From positions 2,852,001 through 2,916,000 of the forward strand of contig CM065647.1 of the NCBI GenBank assembly GCA_033220425.1: 64,000 nucleotides of DNA, written 5' to 3'. The translations under genes and the position numbers were made by a program. Positions 1 to 10,593 of the stretch are shown here, in pieces; within the stretch, counting starts at the first letter, position 1, and each line of letters opens with the position of its first letter. Source of the stretch: Lepraria neglecta (lineage: Eukaryota > Ascomycota > Lecanoromycetes > Lecanorales > Stereocaulaceae). A model generated the notes under the pieces. That model made no database searches. It was not told the DNA's origin and worked only from the letters and a program-made list of their open reading frames with translations.

Positions 1-42
1 TTCGTCTAAGAGCCATGCTCATAGACAGTTGTGTGCCCCTAA

Positions 43-573
43 ATCCAGGCCCTGAGGCAGGCATTTGCGCCCGTTTCCCCATTCCTCAAATTTATTTCTT
101 TGAATGACAATGCTGATGCCAAATCTGTAGGTGTCAATGCAATCGATGCGGACACATCCAGCGGCTGCTTTCTCGACTTCCCTGATGTGCAGGTGCCTGC
201 TGTGATGTTTTCGTGTCAGGATATTAAGGACGATCCGCCGGCTGAGAGTACGAGTACGGTGTCTGCTGCGACGACAAAGCCGGCTATGACAACTGCTAGG
301 AAGACGACTGGGTCTCCAACGTCAGCAGCTACGACGACATCCAGGCCATCCGCTACGTCGACAAGCTTGGCACCCGCAAAGACGAGTAATGCCGCTTCCA
401 GCCCTGGACTTCCGCAAAGCGACCAGATAGCGTTGGGCGTTGGACTGCCCGTTGCAGCGATTGTGGTGGCGCTTTTAGCGTGGTGCATTCCCAAGCCGTG
501 GAGTAAGAAGAAGAAGCATGGAGGCAGTCCAGCCTCGTCACAGGCTCCATTGGTGCCTCCAAGGTGGTTTTGA
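43..573 (+). CDS. C-terminal part of a Ser/Thr-rich single-pass membrane protein (cut by window start)
   Basis: The frame is open from 43, just after an in-frame stop at 40-42, so the coding part probably starts at a splice acceptor near 48 or 60 and the real N-terminus lies upstream or outside the window. A short Cys-containing segment is followed by about 75 residues very rich in Ser, Thr, Ala and Pro. A transmembrane helix follows (from about IALGVGLPVAAIVVALLAWC), then a basic cytoplasmic tail starting PKPWSKKKKHGG. This layout of glycosylated stalk, one helix and short basic tail is common in fungal wall-stress-sensor-like and other surface proteins. No ectodomain is visible to name a family. 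The membrane topology is well supported and the function is unknown. Confidence 0.6.
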   Translation: MQALRQAFAPVSPFLKFISLNDNADAKSVGVNAIDADTSSGCFLDFPDVQVPAVMFSCQDIKDDPPAESTSTVSAATTKPAMTTARKTTGSPTSAATTTSRPSATSTSLAPAKTSNAASSPGLPQSDQIALGVGLPVAAIVVALLAWCIPKPWSKKKKHGGSPASSQAPLVPPRWF

Positions 574-1039
574 TGGTCAGGATGTCTTCTTTCTGACGCT
601 TAGTAATGATTTAATGTTTCGGTGTTCTGAATCGGAAAGCCTCATTTCATGTTTGCTATAGCATTGACTAGGGACACTTTCAGTAGCTTAATAGAGCCAG
701 GGTCTTTGTTCGGGCTGCATCGAATTAACTTGTCTTCTCTCTGATATGCCTTGACACCTGTAGGCTTTGAAACACGAGCTTATCTTCCCGAATGGATTTT
801 CGGAGACCGTGGTACCCACAAGTAGGCCATTTCCTTTGAAAGAAGGCAACCAGTTGGCGGTATGAGAGTTCTCCTGTCAGTCTCGGCATTGGCGATTAAC
901 CAAACACGCCAAGGCCCTAGCGTATTTAGCCTAAATGGCTTAAATGGAGAGAGCACCACACCACTTGTGCGAGTTATATTCAACGTTCGCTCTTCTGATC
1001 ATGAAGTATATGTTCTCCATCTGAAATAATTGTACCATC
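574..1039. other. intergenic, no gene seen
   Basis: I see only short frames without coding character. The stretch presumably holds the 3' end of the upstream gene and the promoter of the dehydrogenase gene that starts at 1040. Confidence 0.6.
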
Positions 1040-2463
1040 ATGACTTCCGCAAAGCCAAAGCTGGTCTTCGCAGGTCTCGGAGCTATGGGGTACGGCATGG
1101 CGTCCCACCTTCTAAAATCAGGCTTTTCTGTAATCGGGTATGATGTCTACCAGCCTGCCATGGAACGACTAGTAGCTGAAGGAGGCCAATCAGCATCTAC
1201 TCCTCGAGAAGCAGCCATGGGCGTGGAGTTCTTCGTTTGTATGGTGGCAAACTCGCTACAGGCCACGCCGCTTCTTTTCCACCCAGACACTGGCGCTGTT
1301 GAGGCTTTACCAAAGAATGCATCCATCCTGATGTGCTCGACTGTAGCACCTGCTTACATCGATGAAGTCAAGAGATGTCTGCATGAGATTGGAAGGTCAG
1401 ATATTCGCTTGATTGATAGCCCAGTTTCCGGTGGCACAGCTCGAGCAGCGAATGGAACACTCTCTATTTTCTCCTCTGGAGAAGAAAATTACCTTTCCAA
1501 TGCTCATACAATACTCCAATGTCTAAGTGGCAAGCTCTATAAGGTTCCAGGAGGTCTGGGTGGTGGCTCAAAAGCAAAACTTATACATCAAATTTTTGCA
1601 GGGGTTAACATTGCAATGGCTTCAGAAGCTATGGGGCTCACCGCTGCCGCCGGATTGAATACTCAAGAAACATTCGATGAGTTGAAATATGGTGAGGGCG
1701 AGAGTTGGATGTTTAACAATCGAGTGCCACATATGCTTGATCCAACATTGCCACCGTATTCTGCAATCACTATCATTGCCAAAGACGTCGTAAGTCTCCT
1801 AAATCTCGCTTCAACGACTTCCTCATCTACCTACGTCGCGCTTCAACTGTCTCTTCTGCCTGACTCACCCTTCTGATATAATGTTGTGGACAGGGAATCA
1901 TAACAAGCACTGCCCGAGACTTCAAATTCCCTCTACCCATGATCTCAACCGCAGAACAGCTTTACTTGACGGCCATATCTGCCGGCTGGGGAAAAGAAGA
2001 TGACTGCGTCATGACTCGATTGTATCTACCCGGCCGACCGGAACTGGTCATGCAACGCGCGAAAGCCATTGATGATACCCGATCTACGGATTTGACTGTT
2101 GATGACATCAAAGATCTTATGGGTGGGGTCCATTTAGCTGCAATGGCCGAAGCCATGTCGTTCTGCGAACACCTCGGTATCGATACGAATCTCATGTATG
2201 ACATAGTCAGTAATGCCGCTGGGGCTAGTGCGATTTTCTTGAAGACCTTTGCGGATATGCAAAAAGGAAACTGGAAATTGAGATCGGTTGCTAGTGTCGA
2301 AGAGATTAGAGATCGACTTGTAAGTATAATAAGTCTCATGTCGGAAGCTATCGGATACTGATTTGAAGCTTAGATGCACTCTGTGGAGAAGGCTTATGAA
2401 CTTCGATACCCTCTATTTCTATCATCGGCTGCTTTGCAGGTGATTCACCGTCATTTGGGATAA
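1040..2463 (+). CDS. 3-hydroxyisobutyrate dehydrogenase-like beta-hydroxyacid dehydrogenase with two C-terminal domains
   Basis: Three exons join in frame: 1040-1789, 1894-2319 and 2374-2463, giving 421 aa. Introns are GTAAGT...ACAG and GTAAGT...TTAG. The N-terminal Rossmann fold shows GLGAMG at residues 12-17. The substrate-binding motif is SPVSGG near 128. The family's catalytic Lys is probably K180 in GGGSKAKLIHQ, although the usual Asn-Asn after it is His-Gln. An all-helical NAD_binding_11-type domain follows, and a second copy-like domain starts around HLAAMAEAMSFCEHLG. Ordinary HIBADH is about 300 aa, so this is the longer fungal form. Known enzymes of the superfamily oxidise beta-hydroxyacids with NAD(P). 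The substrate cannot be read from sequence. No targeting peptide is evident, so it is probably cytosolic. Confidence 0.88.
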
Positions 2464-3264
2464 TGTTTGCTTCCAGATACAACATTCTACATCGTGCTTT
2501 GGCACCAACGTGCTCGCTATATGACAAATTATCTAAAACTAAAGCACTTGTCATGCTCATAGCATGCGCAAACCAGCAGATAAACGCACTCGGTGCGAAG
2601 CTGGAAAATCCCAGAGCCAGGATTGGTAGGGATCTTCTTGACAACTTCTCCGTGCTAAATAATCACTACTCTGGAGCATAGCGCTCCAATTACATCGCAA
2701 AGCTGTGTGTGTTTACAAAGAGAGTGCGGGGTCTTGTATACTGCCAGGGCAAACATCCGTGGTAACTAGGAAAGCCAGTGGATGAGCGAACACCATTCTT
2801 GGCTTACTCAGGCAAAAGCCCCAGCAATTCATTCATTGGATTTGCAAGCCAGCCTCGGGAAAGCTTCTTGATACAATTTCTGCAATCCCAAGGGTACGAG
2901 GCCCGTGAAATCGCCGCATTCTGAAGGGATCTAACCCACTTGTTGGCAGAGTCTAAGCTCTACAAAAGTTATTCTAGAGCTGCAGTCAGGGTCTTTGGGT
3001 GAGGAAATTGGCAAAACGCTACATCCGAAAGCTCAGAACGGCCTTTGCCAGCCGCCTCCTGTTACTGAACGGTCTCAAAAGTATGGACGTCTTCCGATCC
3101 AAAGGGAGCTCCCAGGGGTACGGCCCCGGGTCAACTCAGAGAGAAGAGGGCTCAATCAATGCAGTAAGATCCGAGAGCAAGCATCGCATGTCGACTACTT
3201 ACAAGTCACCATTTCATTGTACCCTTGAAAGATCTCAATTTGGACAGGCATGAGGAGGGTGTAA
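2464..3264. other. intergenic, nothing convincing
   Basis: Short overlapping frames on both strands have no recognisable domain or codon pattern. I annotate no gene here. Confidence 0.55.
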
Positions 3265-3750
3265 ACCCCAGCTACACACATCTGTGATCGGCTCCGCGAA
3301 CTCTGCGTAGACAACGCGGTCAACCTTCTTGAAGAAGAGCCAAATGACCTCGCTATCATTTACAGCCATGGTGTGGATGACTCCACTCGCCCCTCCACCC
3401 CGTACTTCCAGACTGCAATCGTCCTCTACACCGAGCTGTGGCCCGGGCGCGCCAAGAAGGGATTCAGTGGACAAATTGGCGGACCCAGGGCCAGGACTAT
3501 TGAAGGAGCGTTGGAAGCGTTGGCACAAGACACGTCTAGGAAGCTGCAAATGCAGATTGAGCTCGACGAAAAGCGCAAGAGATGGTTGTGGAGACCGCTT
3601 CAACCGGTTGAACCTGGTTGCTCGTTAACTTGGCGGCTTGTGACTAGAAAGCCGGATGAAGGTACACCGAGCCAACAGAGCAGTGAAAGGGGTATACAAT
3701 CGGTCAGTGCAGCAGCGAGAAGGGTATATACCCAGCCAGTAAAGCAGTGA
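3265..3750 (+). CDS. hypothetical open frame, possibly one exon of a decayed gene
   Basis: The frame is open from just after the stop at 3262-3264 to the TGA at 3748-3750. The first 115 or so codons look protein-like: a charged N-terminal half with Leu/Glu-rich helical character, then a Pro/Gly-rich central part, then a Lys/Arg-rich helix around KRKRWLWRPLQP. The last 40 residues become Gln/Ser/Arg-rich and contain short repeats, so coding may stop earlier or the tail is degraded. The first in-frame ATG is only at 3373, inside the good part, which argues for an upstream exon or a lost start. No family recognised. Confidence 0.3.
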   Translation, partial: TPATHICDRLRELCVDNAVNLLEEEPNDLAIIYSHGVDDSTRPSTPYFQTAIVLYTELWPGRAKKGFSGQIGGPRARTIEGALEALAQDTSRKLQMQIELDEKRKRWLWRPLQPVEPGCSLTWRLVTRKPDEGTPSQQSSERGIQSVSAAARRVYTQPVKQ

Positions 3751-3955
3751 GAGGGGTAGGAAACATTTGTTCGGAGTTATGACATGTACTGTTACCACTA
3801 CAACCCTGAACAAGAAGTCACGAGTCCCGCTCTTTCCCTTCCTTGTGACAATCTTCTTGCTCTTCCTCCTCTCTATAATGGTCGAACATGGCTCAAAATC
3901 TCCGGAGTGGTTAGCGACGGCACCAACGGCGAAGCATAGGCTGTGATATTTGCGG

Positions 3956-5250
3956 CTAAATATTAAAAGCAACAAAGTTTAATTCTACCCTCAGCTGATT
4001 TTTGACAGCGAAAGCAAGTTCTTCCATGGTGATTACACCAATGCAATTTCCTTCTCCACAGGCTTTTCCTACCCAGAAGCCATCAACATGTATCTTCCCC
4101 AAGCCTCTGCGACACGCGGCATCATGCTGCATTCGTTCAATAAGCATGACCCTGTACAGCGGCCAGGGCTTGTGCATATCAAAGACTCGACAATCAAAGT
4201 CTGGACTCATAGCCATTTCGTCTTCAATAATAGGAAACGGGCCACCGACCTCTTCCTTTGTAATATCTCCAGACCATTCTCTCGTGGGTGGAGGATTCTT
4301 CACATCCCTTTGGTAGAGCTCATTACGAATATCATCTGTCAATGTCGTTTGAATGAGTACAATAAACTCGTGATTTCCACCAAGTCGCTCGATGATAGAC
4401 ATCGGGACTGTGACGGTCCTAACGACCTGCTTTCTGAAATTGAATATATTCAGTCTATATGGCTGACGATAGCACATGATCGGATGCGCATAGTTGTCCG
4501 GATTGATACTCTCGTCGATCTCTTTCCTATCCAGGGAGAAGATACCGGAGTAGGTCTTGAAGCGGAGATATTTCAATTTCGATGCTTCCACCATAGGGTC
4601 GTGTGCCCCGCTCCACACAAGCAATATTGGAAAACTGAAACGCATGTCCGGCTCTCCTTCCTCCGCATAATAGCTCCAAGGTATCGTACCCTCTGTGTCA
4701 ACTCGCTATTCCCAATATCTCCATCCTGGGAGGTCTGGACATGCGTCCACTCCTTCTTCGGTCGATATGATGCGGTAACCTTGCCATAGCCCATCCTCCG
4801 GCCACAGCATTCGTGGTCTATTATTTTGGAAAGGCTATACGTAATTTTGCCTATCCAGCCTGCCCACAGCCAGCTAGTAAATATTGGGAACGCAGTTCCC
4901 TCAACTTGGACAGTACATTGCTAGAGAAATTCGTCAGGTTGCCAGAGTATCAAAAAGTCTAACGCAGTCTGTGGGATCACGAAACAGAGAGTGCTTCTGA
5001 ATCTATGTTCAAGAATTTTAGAAATGCCTGCAAAAGCATCCATGACATCTTGAGCGTGTGTAATGTTACGCGGTGTGAAGGCTTCCACAAAAGCCTGTTA
5101 GAGAACATCATTGTCTTCTTTGCCTGTATCCCCGATCAGCCAAAAACTACCTGGAGAATCTGACCGACCTTCGAGATCCTCGCAGAATTGGGCATGGCTG
5201 CAAGAGAAGTGCACTTGCTGCTCTGTTACCACGAGTAAACGTCGTGAGTT
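3956..5250 (-). pseudogene. degraded heterokaryon-incompatibility (HET) protein, C-terminal half
   Basis: Read on the minus strand, the region follows the order of a HET protein downstream of the HET box. First comes a segment RRLLVVTEQQVHFSCSHAQF (near 5180-5240), then EAFTPRNITHAQDVMDAFAG, then an ILWQPDEF segment. A decayed FPSWSWAGW equivalent follows, seen as SWLWAGWIGKITY near 4830-4890. The C-terminal part has LYRVMLIERM and ACRRGLGKIHVDGFW, as in HET proteins ending in YRRG-type motifs. The last 229 codons (4645-3956) are open. Upstream there are in-frame stops after NDVL and DEFL, and a frame change near 4700. The N-terminal HET box was not found upstream of 5250. I read this as a relic; splicing could account for some of the interruptions. 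Confidence 0.6.
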
Positions 5251-5397
5251 TGAATATATATTAGTATAAACAAGACTACGCGGAGCAATTTATAAGAAGT
5301 ATTATTTGTATTGTCTAAACTATCGACGCCGTCGGTTGATCGCCGGAGGTACTACCTCGAAAGAGGTGTTAGACTCGCTGGCGCTTTCGCGAAAGAT

Positions 5398-5482
5398 TGC
5401 TGCGCCCTGCGCCTTGCGCGCGCCCTGCGCCCTGCCGGCTCGCCCTTCGCTCGCAGTAGGGCTTAGGGCTTGTGGGCCTGGA
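5398..5482. repeat. GC-rich low-complexity patch
   Basis: Reiterated gcgccctgcgcc/gcgcgcgccctg words form a short GC-rich island in otherwise AT-richer noncoding DNA between the HET relic and the tandem repeat. The word order is irregular. I see no gene. Confidence 0.5.
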
Positions 5483-5684
5483 CACAAGGCAGGAGAGTCG
5501 GGGTAAGTGCATCAATTGCATCTCGTAATGTCTTGCAGTGGAAGGATCAACAGTTCAGGAGATGTACTTTCTGTAAGAAGCTCTTCCCAGAGGCGAAGTG
5601 AATTCGACTTCCTGATTTCATCATGATTTTAGCGCCTACTGGCCTTCACTACGGAATTCTATGGAATGCGAAAGAACACAGGAG

Positions 5685-6010
5685 GCGAAGTATTCCAGCA
5701 TGCCTTCTGCCAAGAGAGCTCTTGTATGAGTATCAAAAGGTACCATCCTGGCTCAATCAAAAACCTGTACGTTCCCGGGATTGGGATTTTTGAGAAGCAA
5801 TTCCGGCAAGAAGCTATTGCATGAGTGTGAACAGCTACCATTTGTGCTCAACGGGAAAATGTGTATATGGCTAATATCGGGATTTATGAGCAGAGATTCC
5901 CGCGAGGAAGTTGTTCCATGAGCTCAGGATTGCTGCAACGGGGGTAATTGATGAAATAGAGAAAAAGGCAGTCTTGCAGATGCTGCATATTTCTTTGAGA
6001 AGCAAGAAAA
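5685..6010. repeat. imperfect tandem repeat, about 100 bp period, three units
   Basis: Three diverged units can be aligned by eye. Each begins with an attcc-gc-gaag word, continues with ttg(t/c)atgag about 25 bases later, and ends in gggattt(t/a)tgagaagc-like sequence. Unit junctions lie near 5690, 5795 and 5895. No frame runs through all units with the same phase, so this is probably noncoding. The origin is unknown; a worn mobile element is possible. Confidence 0.5.
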
Positions 6011-6542
6011 GGGGACTTTTGAAACGAATGTGGGGCGAGAAGTGAATACTATTAGCAAAAAATGGAGTCAATTAACGGAATATTTCAGGCACACTGTGAT
6101 GCCATGATTGGCTTCACAGCATAATTAATGAACTTTGTGCTTCTAAATCTTGGTAGCTGAACCTCGCAAGTATGTCTTCATCGTTCTTAGGCTTGGTGGT
6201 GAACACTAAGCCTGGTGAGAGAAATCGTGCTTAGAGTTGGGGATAGGAGAAACCCTTTGAATTAAGGGAGGCTTGGAAACTTAGAAAGAGCCCTGAGTAA
6301 GTACCCCAGTACTCTAGAATGGATCACGGTCTGTTTTAGAGATTCGTCGATAGCTATACAAATGCAAGCTCGTCCATAAAAAGGGCTCGAAGAGGCTGAT
6401 ACCGAAGCTGCTCAAGATGCCACTGAAGGCAAGTCCGACCGAGGCGCGATGTCGGCGAAACGGCGCCCTATGGCCTAGTCTACGCTAGAACTTACTAGTG
6501 GAGTTCGTGTGTACCTGTGTGACCTGTCCTTTCTCGTTCTAC

Positions 6543-9500
6543 ATGTCTTTCGGAAGACCTGCATTCCACGCCCGTCTTGTTCTCCTCGCGAGCTCTTCGC
6601 TGCACGGTCCCAAGACTCAACATTTTTGCCATTTTGCTAGGAAGAGCGCACCCTCACTCGCCTTTACACACTCGTTCAAAGCAACTTCGATACGATCCTT
6701 CGCCACCATGTCACCCATTGAACGTGTCACAGACAAGCTAGAGGCTCCAGATCTTGACAATAGATCATATCTAGTCATACGACTACGGAACAAGCTCGAA
6801 GCCCTTCTTGTACACGACCCAGATACAGACAAAGGAGGTGCAGCTGTCAACGTCAATGTTGGAAGCTTCAGTGATGCAGATGATATGCCAGGTATGGCCC
6901 ATGCGGTGGAGCATCTCCTGTTCATGGGTACCAAGAAGGTATGCACTCCAAACTAGCCCTAGAATCTGGCTTATCATTTCCAGTATCCAAAGGAAAACGC
7001 CTACAACGAATACCTGACTGCACATTCTGGCTACTCGAACGCATACACTGCAGCTACGGAGACAAATTACTATTTCGAGGTGGCTGCATCGGCAGAGCCT
7101 GGCTCGGAAGCCACCACCAACGGCGTCCCATCATCTCCTCTCTATGGAGCCCTCGACCGCTTCGCACAGTTCTTCATAGCCCCGCTCTTTCTTTCCTCTA
7201 CACTCGACCGTGAGCTCAAGGCGGTGGACTCCGAGAACAAGAAGAACCTACAGAGTGACAACTGGCGACTATCTCAGCTTAACAAGTCCCTGTCAAACCC
7301 AAAGCATCCGTATCACCACTTTTCTACCGGCAATCTGCAGACACTAAGAGATGAGCCACGGAAGAGGGGTGTGGATGTGCGAAAGGAGTTCATCGACTTT
7401 CACGACAAACATTACTCTGCCAACCTGATGAAGCTAGTCGTACTAGGGAAAGACTCGTTAGACGAGTTGGAGACCTGGGTCGGAGACCTTTTCGCTGGTG
7501 CTCATAATAAGAACCTCCCTCAAATGCGATGGGATGGGCTGCAACCGTACACAAAAAATGAGCTTATGACTCAAATATTTGCCAAACCTGTCATGGATCA
7601 AAGACTGCTGGATATACACTTTCCCTATCAGGATGAGGACTATATGTACGAAACACAGCCAAGTCGCTACATCAGCCACTTGATCGGACATGAGGGACCT
7701 GGAAGCATCCTTGCATACATCAAGGCAAAGGGCTGGGCCAATGGACTATCAGCTGGGCTTATGAATGTTGGGCCTGGATCAGCCTTTTTCACCGTCTCCA
7801 TCAAGTTGACTGAAGAGGGTCTCAGAATCTACGAAGAGGTGGTCAAAGCCGTCTTCCAGTACATATCCCTTATCAAAGAGCATCCGCCTCAAAAGTGGAT
7901 CGTTGAAGAAGTCAAGGGCATGGCAGAGGTGGACTTTAAGTTTGAGGAAAAAGAGTCTGCGAGCAACTTTGTCCGGTCGATGTGTAGCACAATGCAAAAA
8001 CCGCTACCTCGAGAATGGCTTCTCAGTGGTACGAATCTCATACGAAAATTCGATTCCGATGCCATCACGACCGCCTTGAAGTATCTGAGAGCGGACAATT
8101 ATCGATTGACTATTGTCAGTCAGACATATCCAGGTGATTGGGATATGAAGGAAAAATGGTACGGTACGGAATATAAGGTGCAGCCCATCCCAGCTGAATT
8201 TGTCGCTGCCGTCAAGAAAGCCGAAGCGACGACTGCACAGAACAGGCTCTCAGATCTCCATCTACCACACCGGAATGAATTTGTACCATCAAAGCTGACA
8301 GTTGAGAAGAAAGAGGTTGAGGAACCCATGAAGGCGCCAAAGCTGATCCGCAACGACGAGACTGTTCGTTCGTGGTGGAAGAAGGATGACCGCTTCTGGG
8401 TGCCTAGAGCTAACGTCTTCGTCACGCTGAGGAACCCTTTAGCTTCGGCCGTCCCTGCCAATTCTGTGAAGACGAGGATATACTGTGCCCTTGTCAAGGA
8501 TGCTTTAGTTGAGTACTCGTATGATGCTGAGATTGCCGGACTTGAGTATGAGCTTGGAGACTACCATGTTGGCATGGGCATTGATATTAGTGGTTACAGC
8601 GACAAGATATCCGTGCTACTGGAGAAGGTCCTCACAACGATGCGCGACTTAGAGGTCAAGCCAGACAGATTCAAGGTTGTGAAAGAGCGGCTAGTACGAG
8701 GGTATCGAAATCACGACTTCCAGCAGCCGTACCATCAAGTTGGTGAATACACTAATTGGCTTGGTTCAGATAAAGGCTGGATCAACGAGCAATATTTGGC
8801 GGAGGTCACCCAACTCACGCCGGAGGATATTTCGAGTTTCTATCCCCAACTTCTTCGTCAACTACATCTAGAGATCCTGTGTCATGGCAACATCTACAAA
8901 GAGGACGCCCTCCGAGTGACAGACCTGGTCGAATCAACACTCCAGCCTCGAATACTCCCTCAAGCTCAATGGTCGGTGGCCAGGAACCTCATAATGCCAC
9001 CGGGGAGTGACTATACCTATCGAAGAACTTTGGGTGACCCGGCGAATGTCAATCACTGCATTGAATATTACCTTTTTGTTAGCAATGGTGTTGACAGGGA
9101 TTTGAGGGCAAAGACTTTACTCTTAGGCCAAATGACAGACGAAGCGGGCTTTGATCAATTACGGACTAAGGAGCAACTTGGTTACATTGTTTTTACGGGT
9201 CCAAAATCCGCAGCTACGACAATGGGTTACAGAGTGATCATCCAGTCAGAGAGGCCAACGGAATATCTAGAGGAGAGAATCAACGCTTTCTTGGCAATGT
9301 TTGGCAAGTCACTTGAAGGAATGTCGCAAGAGGAATTTGAAAGCCACAAGAAGAGTATCATCAACAAGCGGCTCGAAAAGCTCAAGAACCTTGATCAGGA
9401 GAGCTCCCGGCTCTGGAGTCACATCAGTAATGAGTATCTCGACTTCTTGCAGAGAGAGCATGACGTTGAGCATATTAAACCATTACAGAAGTCGGACATG

Positions 9501-10037
9501 GTCGAATTCTTTAACCACTACATTCATCCTACATCACCATTTCGAGCGAAGCTGTCGGTGCATATGATTGCGCAATCATCACCTAAGAGTGTGGCTGCAC
9601 ACATTTCACCCACTGAACAGAAAGAGAAGGTCACCACCTTGCTTGGGAAATATCTGACAACTATGGGCGTAAATGCCGATGTAGACAAGCTTACTAGCCG
9701 GCTGGAAGCGATCGACGTGGCCGGAGGAGATCAGGCTGGCATCGTTGACGCAGTTGCAACGTACCTAGATGAAGACGTACAGCTATCAGAAGAGGATACG
9801 GATGCAGTCCTTGAGCAAGGTCAGCAACTGCTAGGAACAGTCTTGCCCAGTCTTGGTATCGAAGTCAAACAGTCGGTTGATGGTGTGGAGGGGCAGAATT
9901 TCCCAGAAGCACCGCCTGTCAAGAAGACTACATTCATCGAGAATGTGCGTGATTTCAAGGCCAGCCTGGAGTCGACTGCCGGACGAAGACCAGTCACTGA
10001 TCTGACTGAGTTCGAGGATACGGAGCCTAAATTGTAG
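6543..10037 (+). CDS. STE23: M16 metallopeptidase, insulin-degrading enzyme / a-factor-processing protease
   Basis: Two exons, 6543-6938 and 6984-10037, are joined by a 45-nt GT-AG intron and encode 1149 aa. The inverted zinc motif HAVEH (H120, E123, H124) lies in exon 1. The third ligand, E209, is in the RELKAVDSE segment of exon 2, as in insulysins. The rest matches the four-domain M16A layout, including the ERPTEYLEERI region and the typical C-terminal domain. In yeast, Ste23 trims the a-factor precursor and degrades small peptides. From the first ATG the N-terminus is basic, rich in Ser, Arg and His, and free of acidic residues for about 50 residues, which suggests a mitochondrial presequence. 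A second in-frame ATG at 6708 sits in a strong context (ccaccATG) and would give a cytosolic form. The tail of about 150 residues is acidic and variable. Confidence 0.95.
6701..6710 (+). promoter_or_regulatory. internal translation start of STE23, strong Kozak context
   Basis: The second in-frame ATG (6708-6710) is preceded by cgccacc, a better match to the eukaryotic initiation consensus than the first ATG at 6543. Starting here removes the 55-residue basic leader. Confidence 0.5.
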
Positions 10038-10593
10038 TGACAGGGAGGCAGCGGTGGCGGACTAGGTGTAGTAAGCGGGAATCTCAATGTCCTAGAAGGG
10101 AGATTTCCTCTCCTTCGAATACATTCTCACGCATTCTAGAGGAATTTTTCATAGCCTCACGGCCTGGTATACAAGCATTCCCATAAGTCTCATAGACGGC
10201 GGTGATCTGCAAAATAGATGCATTACTAAGGGTATTAGCCAAGCTTTGGCCCTCATTTACCCTTGCTGGTTGTGAGTATGTGAATATGCTGCGTCATAAT
10301 TCTCCGCGGGCTGTACTTTGGCATGGCTGTTGACCTTCGGAACTTTACATCCGGTTTGTGTCACTGTGAAAAGTAGGGCCCGGTTGGTGAGAAGGTCAAC
10401 ACAAACAAGGCCTTTATCCATACAACACTACACATTTGATCACATCCGGACCTACTTCTGTCCAAAACATTGGCCGACTACCCTTCCAACTGACACATAG
10501 CAGTCTTTGTGCTTACGGAATTACTCTACATCTCCGCCAATATCCACAGTAGCAACGCATTACAACGCGTCCTGCAAGCTCACCTCGTTCAAA
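10038..10593. other. intergenic between STE23 and the P450 pseudogene
   Basis: Only short frames are seen. The stretch should contain the STE23 terminator and the former P450 promoter; I recognise no specific motif. Confidence 0.5.

Noticed and set aside
2463-2681. Frames just after the dehydrogenase stop, both strands
   Set aside because: The third exon of the dehydrogenase ends cleanly at 2463; these frames have no homology or start context.
5306-5506. 66-codon plus-strand frame rich in Ala, Arg, Pro and Cys
   Set aside because: Driven by the GC-rich low-complexity patch; no sign of selection.
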